A DNA stretch of 9,143 bases from Chitinophagaceae bacterium. GTDB taxonomy: Bacteria; Bacteroidota; Bacteroidia; Chitinophagales; Chitinophagaceae. The stretch spans positions 1-9,143 of the forward strand of contig JAGOUF010000053.1 in the NCBI GenBank assembly GCA_018061385.1, written 5' to 3'. Position 1 is the first letter of the stretch, and each line of letters begins with the position of its first letter. The translations under genes were made by a program, and so were the position numbers. Below the pieces are notes generated by a model. It was given only the letters and a program-made list of their open reading frames with translations. It searched no databases and was not told the DNA's origin. Positions 1-5,707 of the stretch are shown one piece after another.

Positions 1-53
1 GAAAGATAGTTATTAAAAGATTCACCAAAAACTAAGTTGTTCAGTATTCAAAA
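1..53. other. Left-end flank
   Basis: Fifty-three A/T-rich bases downstream of the acetyltransferase stop codon (TAG on the minus strand). No terminator hairpin is seen, and the piece is too short to tell whether another gene lies here. Confidence 0.4.
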
Positions 54-611
54 CTATTCTACACTACTTGATTGAAATTTGCTTGAAAGCCATTCATTTT
101 TAGTAATTCTATACACAAAATTCAACTTAGGTAATTCACCAAAATACGTTACTTCTTGTTCTGCTATTTTTTGAATACCCAATCTAGTTATTGAAATTTG
201 AGAACGAATATTTTCTGCTCCAATATGAAATTCAACGATTGAAACAAACTGAAAAATATAATCCAGTAGTAAACGTTTAACCATTTTATTGAATCCTTTA
301 CCCCAATATTCAATTGTGAAAAAAGTATATCCAATAAGTATGCTGTTATTTTCTGGATTGTAATCGTACAATCGAGTGCTACCAATTACACTACCTGTAG
401 TTTTATCAATAATTTTAAATGCACCACTGCTTTTAATAGCACCTTCAAAAAAATTCTTAAACACTTCTCGTTGCCAACGTTCTTTATTGGGATGTTGTTC
501 CCAAATTTTAGGATCTGACGCTGCAGTATACAAATCTTCAAAATCCATATCTTGTAATGGACAAAGCATTACTTTTTCGTTTTCTAGTATGGGTTGAATA
601 TTAATACTCAT
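54..611 (-). CDS. GNAT-family N-acetyltransferase, RimJ/RimL-like
   Basis: A 185-residue cytoplasmic protein predicted to transfer the acetyl group of acetyl-CoA to an amine; the substrate cannot be told. The fold is recognisable. An N-terminal strand and helix (residues 8-35, LENEKVMLCPLQDMDFEDLY) resemble the opening of Acetyltransf_3-type proteins. A central strand pair lies at 64-100. The acetyl-CoA-binding loop and helix follow at 102-118 (YWGKGFNKMVKRLLLDY), with WGKG matching the Q/RxxGxG/A pyrophosphate loop. The late segment at 133-147 (ENIRSQISITRLGIQKI) is the usual N-x-x-S-x-x-x-x-x-x-LG stretch of RimJ/RimL relatives. The length is normal for the family. The start at 611 is preceded only by an A/T-rich leader. 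It lies 199 bp downstream of mnmE on the same strand, too far to assume co-transcription. The family is secure; the substrate is unknown, and ribosomal-protein acetylation is only one possibility. Confidence 0.85.
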   Translation of the reverse strand: MSINIQPILENEKVMLCPLQDMDFEDLYTAASDPKIWEQHPNKERWQREVFKNFFEGAIKSSGAFKIIDKTTGSVIGSTRLYDYNPENNSILIGYTFFTIEYWGKGFNKMVKRLLLDYIFQFVSIVEFHIGAENIRSQISITRLGIQKIAEQEVTYFGELPKLNFVYRITKNEWLSSKFQSSSVE

Positions 612-687
612 TATACTTTTTTTATTTTTTAGGTTTCCGATTACTAACTGAATTTTACGTTTTGAATTTATCGTATAAAATTATTGA

Positions 688-705
688 GGTACAATGAAGG
701 TACAA
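688..705. repeat. Short direct repeat GGTACAA x2
   Basis: GGTACAA occurs at 688-694 and again at 699-705. The copies are offset by 11 bp, close to one helical turn, and lie about 80-95 bp upstream of the acetyltransferase start. Such phasing is compatible with a regulator half-site pair, but the units are only 7 bp and may be chance in A/T-rich DNA. Confidence 0.35.
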
Positions 706-782
706 ATATTGCTAAAACTACATTACTAAAATAGCTTTCTATGTGCAAACCCTTTTATAGCAATGCTTTCAGAGGTTTTACA

Positions 783-794
783 ATTTGTACAAAT
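783..794. repeat. 12-bp perfect palindrome ATTTGTACAAAT
   Basis: The sequence ATTTGTACAAAT equals its own reverse complement and lies 17 bp past the mnmE stop codon. It has no central loop and no following T-tract, so it is a better candidate for a dimeric protein-binding site than for a terminator. Its function is unknown and chance occurrence is possible. Confidence 0.4.
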
Positions 795-810
795 AGATTA
801 TTTAGAGCAA

Positions 811-2187
811 TTACTTTCCGATACAAAACTTACTAAATATAAAATCTAACTGATCTTCATTCGTAATCTCACCTGTAATTTCTCCTAAATAATACAATGC
901 CTGACGGATGTCTAATGCCAACAAATCGCTTTGAATGTTTTGGTTTAATCCTTCATGTACATCTTCAATTGCATTGAACAATTTTTGCAATGCATCAAAA
1001 TGCCTTGCATTGGTAACAATGGTAGCTTCAGTATTAATTTGTCCATCAATGGCTTTATTAACCAATTCAGTTTTAAGATGAGTTATGTTTTGCTGTCCTT
1101 TAGCTGAAATAAATAGCGTGTTGCTAAATTTTTCAAATTTTCGAATCGCATTTTGCTCAATATCAACTTTATTGCCCACCAATAAATAGTTGAATTGTTG
1201 TTGCTCAAAATCGTTTACAACTTCTTGTAATGCAGCCTCATCTATTTCGTTTACATCAAATAAATATAAAATCAGATTTGCTACCCTCATTTTTTCGTAA
1301 CTCTTCTCAACACCAATACTTTCAATGGTATCGCTTGTATGCGTTCTAATTCCTGCTGTATCAATTAGCCTAAATAAAACGCCATCTATGTTTAATACTT
1401 CTTCAATTGTATCTCTTGTTGTTCCTGCAATTTCACTAACAATTGCTCTGTTTTCGTTCAATAAAGTATTTAGCAAAGTACTTTTTCCTGCATTGGGCTT
1501 TCCAATAATAGCTACTTGAACTCCATTTTTAATAACATTTCCCAATTTAAATGATTGTAAAAGCATTTGAGTGGTAGTGTATAAATGATGAATTAAATTG
1601 TTCAATTGAGTTCTATCGGCAAATTCAACATCTTCCTGACTGAAGTCTAATTCCAACTCAATTAATGCAGAAAATTTTATTAACTCTTCTCTCAATGCTG
1701 AAAGCGTATTGGAGAAACCGCCTCTAATATTTTTTAATGCTGTATTTCTGCTAGCTTCTGTATTGCTAGCAATTAAATCGGCAACGGCTTCTGCTTGTGT
1801 TAAATCTAATTTACCATTTAAAAAAGCTCTTTGTGTAAACTCCCCAGCTTTAGCAATTCTACAGCCGTTTTGTACAATTGCTTGAATAATTTTTTCTTGA
1901 ATAAAAGCCGATCCATGACAACTAATTTCAACTACATCTTCCCCAGTGTAAGATTTTGGATTTTTATATAAGCCAACAACCACTTCATCTAATACTTCAC
2001 CATTATTTTTCAATAATCCTACGTGTAAAGTATGCGTAGCTTGAATGAGTAAATTTTTAGATGGAAACATGAGGTTTACAATTTCAATGGCTTTATTACC
2101 ACTTAAACGTATAACACCAATTGCTCCTAAGCCTTGTGGAGTAGCTAAAGCAACAATTGTATCGTTCCAACCCATTTGTTTTGCCAT
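811..2187 (-). CDS. mnmE: tRNA uridine-5-carboxymethylaminomethyl(34) synthesis GTPase MnmE
   Basis: A cytoplasmic GTPase (also called TrmE) that, with MnmG, installs carboxymethylaminomethyl or aminomethyl groups on the wobble uridine of certain tRNAs. At 458 residues it has normal full length. The N-terminal folate-binding domain is at about 8-125 (DTIVALATPQG at 9-19). A helical domain follows, interrupted by the inserted G domain at roughly 220-380. All GTPase motifs are present: G1 GKPNAGKS (229-236), the G2 loop TTRDT (256-260), G3 DTAG (276-279), G4 NKVD (339-342) and G5 SAK (361-363). The protein ends with the family's signature FCIGK (454-458), including catalytic Cys455. Met1 and Met5 are both usable starts. 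The gene begins only 37 bp past the terminator of the upstream ton operon, leaving little room for its own promoter. No partner gene mnmG is in the window. Confidence 0.97.
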   Translation of the reverse strand: MAKQMGWNDTIVALATPQGLGAIGVIRLSGNKAIEIVNLMFPSKNLLIQATHTLHVGLLKNNGEVLDEVVVGLYKNPKSYTGEDVVEISCHGSAFIQEKIIQAIVQNGCRIAKAGEFTQRAFLNGKLDLTQAEAVADLIASNTEASRNTALKNIRGGFSNTLSALREELIKFSALIELELDFSQEDVEFADRTQLNNLIHHLYTTTQMLLQSFKLGNVIKNGVQVAIIGKPNAGKSTLLNTLLNENRAIVSEIAGTTRDTIEEVLNIDGVLFRLIDTAGIRTHTSDTIESIGVEKSYEKMRVANLILYLFDVNEIDEAALQEVVNDFEQQQFNYLLVGNKVDIEQNAIRKFEKFSNTLFISAKGQQNITHLKTELVNKAIDGQINTEATIVTNARHFDALQKLFNAIEDVHEGLNQNIQSDLLALDIRQALYYLGEITGEITNEDQLDFIFSKFCIGK

Positions 2188-2224
2188 GTAAAAAATTTAA
2201 TTGCGAATGTAAAGTTTGTTGCAT

Positions 2225-2259
2225 AAAAAATGTCCTGCAAAATTGCAGGACATTTTTTT
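2225..2259 (-). terminator. Rho-independent terminator of the exbB-exbD-exbD-tonB operon
   Basis: A perfect inverted repeat: TGTCCTGCAA (2231-2240) pairs with TTGCAGGACA (2243-2252), flanked by A6 (2225-2230) and T7 (2253-2259). It starts 18 bp past the tonB stop codon. On the minus strand the stem is followed by a run of Ts, as expected for intrinsic termination. The flanks are symmetric, so it could also work in the other direction. Confidence 0.88.
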
Positions 2260-2277
2260 ATAGTTTCAATTAAATGA

Positions 2278-3114
2278 TTAATCTTCAGAAACTTGGAATG
2301 TAATACTTTGTCTGTGACGGTAAATTACATTTCTACCATTTTGAACAGCTGGTTTCCAACCACCACCTTTTTTCAAAACACGCATTGCTTCTTCTTTTGT
2401 TCCATAACCTGGGTCATTTTCAGCATTAATTTCACTGATATTACCACTTTTGTCAACTATAAAAGAAAGAACAACAGTATATCTTCCGGCAGGTGCACCA
2501 GTATCAATTGGCACATTGCGATTTAAGTTACGCTCTAAGTATCTGCTCCAAGCTGCAAATCCACCAGGATATTCAGCAGGAATTTGTACTACGGTAAATA
2601 CTTTGTTGTAATCTTCTTCTTGCTTAGGAGCTTCAACTTTACCAGTACCAGTAGCTTCAACAACTGGGGCAACAATGCCTTCGTCTTTAATACCTTCCTG
2701 CTTTTTTGTACCAATAACCACGTCCTCTAATTTTTCAATCTCAGGTGGTTTTTCGTCTTCCTTTACTTCCTCATCTTTTACAATTTTAGGAGGGGTAAAT
2801 TTAGCCATTTCCACTTTTGGAGGTTCTTGTTTTGGAGGTGGTGGCGGAGGTGGTGGTTCTGGTCTTTTTTCTTCTGGTTGCTTAATGTTTTCTAAAGAAA
2901 CATCTTGTACCAAAACTGGACCAGCTTTTTTCTTTGCAGAATTGGCCAGTAAAGAGCCAACAAACAATAATAGTACTGCTGCAAAAGTGGCAACTAAAGC
3001 GTATGTGATACGCTTGTTATAGGATTTACGAAGTTCGTAAGCTCCATATTCTTTATTCCTTCCATCGAATAGAATATCAAGAATGTCTGCGGATAAAATT
3101 TTATTTATTTCCAT
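2278..3114 (-). CDS. tonB: TonB family energy transducer
   Basis: An inner-membrane protein that spans the periplasm and passes energy from the ExbB/ExbD motor to outer-membrane TonB-dependent transporters. With the start at 3114 it has 278 residues. A short cytoplasmic segment carries the Bacteroidota-type motif RNKEYGAYELR (19-29). One membrane helix lies at about 36-58. A long Pro/Glu/Lys-rich periplasmic arm (about 79-130) includes eight consecutive prolines (87-94). The C-terminal TonB domain is at about 178-276, with YPGG (182-185) and WKPAVQNGRNV (253-263). The frame stays open to an ATG at 3159, but the 15 extra residues look unrelated to the family, and the conserved region begins right after MEINK, so 3114 is preferred. 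The gap from exbD is 66 bp, consistent with co-transcription, and a strong terminator follows. Confidence 0.93.
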   Translation of the reverse strand: MEINKILSADILDILFDGRNKEYGAYELRKSYNKRITYALVATFAAVLLLFVGSLLANSAKKKAGPVLVQDVSLENIKQPEEKRPEPPPPPPPPKQEPPKVEMAKFTPPKIVKDEEVKEDEKPPEIEKLEDVVIGTKKQEGIKDEGIVAPVVEATGTGKVEAPKQEEDYNKVFTVVQIPAEYPGGFAAWSRYLERNLNRNVPIDTGAPAGRYTVVLSFIVDKSGNISEINAENDPGYGTKEEAMRVLKKGGGWKPAVQNGRNVIYRHRQSITFQVSED

Positions 3115-3135
3115 AATTCGTTGTTTTTTATTAAG

Positions 3136-3159
3136 ATGCAATACGAGAAAAAATTGCAT
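3136..3159 (-). repeat. Inverted repeat in the exbD-tonB gap
   Basis: ATGCAAT (3136-3142) and ATTGCAT (3153-3159) form a 7-bp stem with a 10-nt A-rich loop (U-rich in the transcript), ending 21 bp upstream of the preferred tonB start. The stem has only two G-C pairs, so it would be weak as RNA. It could be an mRNA processing or translation-tuning element, or chance. Confidence 0.35.
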
Positions 3160-3170
3160 AAAATAATTTC

Positions 3171-3180
3171 AAAAAAAAAA
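3171..3180. repeat. A10 homopolymer abutting the exbD stop codon
   Basis: Ten consecutive As (Ts in the transcript) directly follow the exbD stop codon, in the gap before tonB. No hairpin precedes it, so it is not a terminator by itself. Homopolymers of this length can slip in replication or be miscounted in sequencing, but a length change here would not alter either reading frame. Confidence 0.6.
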
Positions 3181-3741
3181 TTATTTTCCGCCGCCTGCTG
3201 CTTCAGTTACTTTAATTAAATCAACTTCTACTTGAGAAATATCTACCAATGCATATACTTTAATAACATTAATAGTCATTTCATCTAAAATATCAATTAC
3301 ATTTTTGTAACTACATTCGTCGCTGGGTTTAATTACTACAACTAAATCTTTTTCGTTGGTACTTGCTTTCTTACGAAGAATAACATTTCTAATTCCATCT
3401 TCACCAGTTCCAAAGTTTGCCGATTTAAAGTTGGCTGTAGCATTCTCGGTATTTAAAATACCTTCATAATAAAATATATTGCCATCTTTTGCTAATAAAA
3501 TAGTTAAAGCCCCACTTTCTTTGGCCTTATTTTGTTCCTCTGGTTTATCAGTATCTTTTGGTAAAAATAACTTCATTGCCGTTGGCTGACTCATCGTAGT
3601 GGTAAAGATGAAGAATGTTATTAGTAGGAAGCCTAAGTCTACCATGGGGGTTAAATCAACCCTTGTAGAAGCTTTTTTGGCTTTCTTAACGCCTTTACCT
3701 TTTTTGTGGCCACCGCCACCTGAGGTATCCATTTCTGCCAT
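3181..3741 (-). CDS. exbD: ExbD/TolR family biopolymer transport protein (promoter-distal copy)
   Basis: A 186-residue inner-membrane component of the Ton motor. ExbD helices sit inside the ExbB pore, where a conserved Asp carries protons. The N-terminus is cytoplasmic and rich in Gly and Lys (residues 8-24). The signature VDLTPMVDLGFLLITFF (28-44) opens the single membrane helix (about 34-51), and Asp35 occupies the position of the essential membrane Asp. The periplasmic domain follows (about 55-180), ending with the usual conserved stretch around VIKPSDECSYKNVIDILDEM (136-155). Met4 is an alternative start. It lies 45 bp downstream of the other exbD-like gene and 66 bp upstream of tonB on the same strand. 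The two copies are clearly diverged paralogues, not a recent duplication. Assignment to the Ton rather than the Tol system rests on the neighbouring tonB and the lack of tolB or pal. Confidence 0.93.
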   Translation of the reverse strand: MAEMDTSGGGGHKKGKGVKKAKKASTRVDLTPMVDLGFLLITFFIFTTTMSQPTAMKLFLPKDTDKPEEQNKAKESGALTILLAKDGNIFYYEGILNTENATANFKSANFGTGEDGIRNVILRKKASTNEKDLVVVIKPSDECSYKNVIDILDEMTINVIKVYALVDISQVEVDLIKVTEAAGGGK

Positions 3742-3786
3742 CGCTTACAATTTTAATTTCTTAATAAATTTAATTTGCAAATTCGC

Positions 3787-4428
3787 TTACTTCTTTTCTG
3801 GAGTTGGCGGATTTTTATACAATTCGGTTCCAACTGGTACACTTTCTGGGTTGGTTACCAATTGAAACTTTAAAAAATCGTTCTTTTTAAATGCACTCAT
3901 CACATTCTTAAAAGAAGGATATTTAGAATCGTTATCACCTTTTACCAACAAGTTTACAACTTGTCCCTTATAAGAATCTCTTACTATGGTCATCCATTGA
4001 ATCATTTCGTTGTTGGTACTGTCTTTACAAGGAATTCCAGGCAAATTTGCACCTTTGCGTTGATCTTCAGGAAGTGCTAAAAATTGATTGAGTTGTGCAA
4101 AAGAAGCACCAAAGAACTGAGCCTTTTTAAATGCGTTAACATTTAAACCCAATCCTTTTGTGTTGTTCAATGTATTTGCAATAAACTCTTTTTTTTGTTC
4201 ATCATCCATCGATAAAAACACTTTTCCATCTTTATCTATTGTAATTAACACAATATCTTTTTCTGGAGCAACTTTTGACGATACCGAACTTGGTGGGGTT
4301 ACAGTAATTGCTTCTGCAGGTTTAAATTTTGTGGTTAAGATAAAGAACGACAGAAGCAAAAATGCCACATCGCACATTGCCGTCATGTCTATAACAGTGC
4401 TCTTTCGAGGTATCTTAGGTCTAGCCAT
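3787..4428 (-). CDS. exbD: ExbD/TolR family biopolymer transport protein (promoter-proximal copy)
   Basis: A 213-residue inner-membrane protein and second ExbD-type subunit of the same operon. The short basic N-terminus (MARPKIPRKS) is followed by VIDMTAMCDVAFLLLSFFI (12-30), which opens the single membrane helix; Asp20 matches the conserved membrane Asp. The periplasmic part is longer than in the distal copy, with a segment at about 75-145 that is not part of a minimal ExbD and carries Cys134. A conserved-looking end follows: VVNLLVKGDNDSKYPSFKNVM (157-177), the counterpart of the KPSDECSYKNVI region in the other copy. Its tail is Pro/Lys-rich. It sits 60 bp after exbB and 45 bp before the next exbD. 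Two non-identical exbD genes behind exbB are known in Bacteroidota such as Flavobacterium, so the pairing is expected; the division of labour is not visible here. Confidence 0.9.
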   Translation of the reverse strand: MARPKIPRKSTVIDMTAMCDVAFLLLSFFILTTKFKPAEAITVTPPSSVSSKVAPEKDIVLITIDKDGKVFLSMDDEQKKEFIANTLNNTKGLGLNVNAFKKAQFFGASFAQLNQFLALPEDQRKGANLPGIPCKDSTNNEMIQWMTIVRDSYKGQVVNLLVKGDNDSKYPSFKNVMSAFKKNDFLKFQLVTNPESVPVGTELYKNPPTPEKK

Positions 4429-4481
4429 TGTAGTGCTGTTTTATTAATTTCACAAATAAGATTCAAAGTCTTTGATTTTCC

Positions 4482-4496
4482 ACAAGTATTACTTGT
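4482..4496 (-). repeat. Small inverted repeat over the exbB stop codon
   Basis: ACAAGT (4482-4487) and ACTTGT (4491-4496) pair with a 3-nt loop; the exbB stop codon (4489-4491) falls in the loop and first stem base. It has no T-tract. At 6 bp it is weak and may be chance. A second minor dyad, TCAAAG/CTTTGA (4463-4475), lies in the same gap. Confidence 0.25.
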
Positions 4497-5352
4497 ATAA
4501 AGATGCAAAGCTTTGAGTTAAAGTGAAACCAGACTCATCAATACCAAATGTAATTGAATCGATTTTTGTTGTAAATACGTTGTACATAATAATGGCAACT
4601 GCAGAAGTACCAATACCTAAAGCCGTATTAAATAAGGCTTCAGAAATACCTTTTGATAATTCACGAGCAGCTTCTCCTCCACCTTCATCACCTAAGGCTG
4701 AGAAAGATTTAATCATACCCAATACAGTACCAAATAATCCTAATAAAGTTGCTACCGATGCTAATGTAGATAAGAAAACCAAGTTCTTCTCTAACATAGG
4801 CAATTCTAATGCAGTTGCTTCTTCAATAGATTTTTGAATGCTCAATACTTTTTGTTCTGTATCAAGTTCTGTATTACCAATCATATCCTTGTAAGTACGT
4901 AAACCAGATTTCATTACATTACCTACACTTCCTTTTTGTCTGTCGCACTCAGATATTGCTTTTTCAACATCTTTATTTGCTAAATGAAATTGCACTTTAC
5001 GTACAAACTCACCAACATTACCAGAACCAGAAGCTCTAGAAACAGTTAAAAAACGTTCAATAACAAAAGTTACAACAATAAAAAAACATCCAATAAGTAC
5101 AGGTACAACAATACCACCTTCGTACATTTTTGCAAAACCAGTATTGGGTTTTAAACCTTTGTGGCTAGGCCAGAACCAACTAGTTGTGTCGGGTTTTTCG
5201 AAATTTGAAGCAGCTCCGAATACATATCTCCAAATAACATAGCCTAATACGATACAAGCTATTGGTGCAATCCAAGAAATGGCATTGCTGCTCTTTTTTG
5301 CGTGAGCGGTTGAAGTAGTTGCTTTTACAGCGGTCGGTTTAACGTCAGCCAT
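4489..5352 (-). CDS. exbB: MotA/TolQ/ExbB proton channel family protein (ExbB)
   Basis: The inner-membrane channel subunit of the Ton motor; ExbB oligomers surround the ExbD helices and convert proton flow into movement of TonB. The protein has 287 residues. A 24-residue Ala/Lys/Thr-rich start precedes a first hydrophobic helix (about 26-46), followed by a short exposed segment and a second helix (about 80-99). A cytoplasmic helical region then leads to the MotA_ExbB domain. The conserved helix is at about 190-217 (TLLGLFGTVLGMIKSF at 202-217), and the final helix is at about 240-260, preceded by GISEALFNTALGIG (235-248). That gives four predicted membrane segments, one more than the three of E. 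coli ExbB. As first gene of the operon it faces the divergent 355-bp intergenic region that should carry the promoter. Confidence 0.93.
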   Translation of the reverse strand: MADVKPTAVKATTSTAHAKKSSNAISWIAPIACIVLGYVIWRYVFGAASNFEKPDTTSWFWPSHKGLKPNTGFAKMYEGGIVVPVLIGCFFIVVTFVIERFLTVSRASGSGNVGEFVRKVQFHLANKDVEKAISECDRQKGSVGNVMKSGLRTYKDMIGNTELDTEQKVLSIQKSIEEATALELPMLEKNLVFLSTLASVATLLGLFGTVLGMIKSFSALGDEGGGEAARELSKGISEALFNTALGIGTSAVAIIMYNVFTTKIDSITFGIDESGFTLTQSFASLYK

Positions 5353-5472
5353 GATTCAATTGATTTTTGGTTTTAAAAAATTCAGTTGTTTACGTAAAAA
5401 AATTATTGCACAATTCTACATAAAAAAGTTTTGAAAAAGCAAAAGATATTTTAATTATGAAAAAAAAGTTTT

Positions 5473-5502
5473 CAAATTAAATTTTTATTTGTTTTCAACA
5501 AC
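5473..5502 (-). promoter_or_regulatory. Possible promoter of the exbB-exbD-exbD-tonB operon
   Basis: On the minus strand TTAATTTG (5473-5480) matches the Bacteroidota -7 element TAnnTTTG at all but one defined position. A GTTG (5499-5502) lies 18 bp upstream, as expected for the -33 element. It would give a leader of about 110 nt before exbB. A competing -7-like string, TATCTTTTG, lies closer to the gene at 5440-5448 but lacks a well-spaced -33. In such A/T-rich DNA neither is strong. Confidence 0.22.
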
Positions 5503-5671
5503 TCGCTGTGAAAGAAAAATGTACAAGCAATTTTAGAAATTTGAGAGCGTAAGATAATGGCATTTATAATTTATTCGCCGATTTTTTTAAAATAATTTAG
5601 TAACACTCAACAAAGTTTTACCGTTGGTGTAATTAAGAATATTATTTTATTATTAAAAATAAAGCAGCCCC

Positions 5672-5679
5672 TATCTTTA
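5672..5679 (+). promoter_or_regulatory. Possible -7 element of the metalloprotease gene
   Basis: TATCTTTA differs from the Bacteroidota -7 consensus TAnnTTTG only in the last base and ends 28 bp before the start codon. That would give a short leader of about 20 nt. No clear TTG-type -33 element is found 19-21 bp upstream, so the call is tentative. Confidence 0.3.
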
Positions 5680-5707
5680 TTTATCTAAAAACAAATTTTT
5701 TACGCTT

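Larger units (their letters stand above)
612..810. other. Intergenic region between mnmE and the GNAT gene
   Basis: This 199-bp A/T-rich gap has no open frame worth calling and no hairpin followed by a T-tract, so no terminator for mnmE is visible. It holds three copies of the hexamer GTACAA (at 689, 700 and 787). The last copy lies inside a perfect 12-bp palindrome. No convincing Bacteroidota promoter (TTG then TAnnTTTG) for the acetyltransferase gene was found; the closest -7-like string is AATATTTG on the minus strand near 704-711. Confidence 0.5.
5353..5707. other. Divergent intergenic region between exbB and the metalloprotease gene
   Basis: This 355-bp, very A/T-rich stretch separates two divergently read transcription units and should hold both promoters. 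The longest ATG frames I could follow are about a dozen codons, so no small gene is called. There is no tRNA-like or strong hairpin structure. AAAAAAGTTTT appears twice (5422-5432 and 5462-5472), which is probably low-complexity coincidence. Confidence 0.6.

Noticed and set aside
2675..3022. Plus-strand open frame with a Gly/Ser-rich product opposite tonB
   Set aside because: It is the mirror of the proline-rich arm of tonB (proline codons read as glycine codons in antisense). The opposite strand carries a well-supported conserved protein.
3115..3159. Longer tonB start at 3159
   Set aside because: The 15 added residues (MQFFLVLHLNKKQRI) do not resemble the family, and the start codon would sit inside the inverted repeat. 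The conserved N-terminus begins at 3114.
3741..3790. Direct repeat TCGCTTAC flanking the gap between the two exbD genes
   Set aside because: It is only 8 bp; each copy overlaps a start or stop codon region with no matching context, so coincidence is the simpler reading.
5422..5472. Direct repeat AAAAAAGTTTT in the divergent intergenic region
   Set aside because: The repeats are runs of A and T around a single G in very A/T-rich DNA, which is expected by chance.
5353..5707. Possible small gene or regulatory RNA in the 355-bp intergenic region
   Set aside because: ATG frames end within about a dozen codons, and no strong hairpin or terminator is present.
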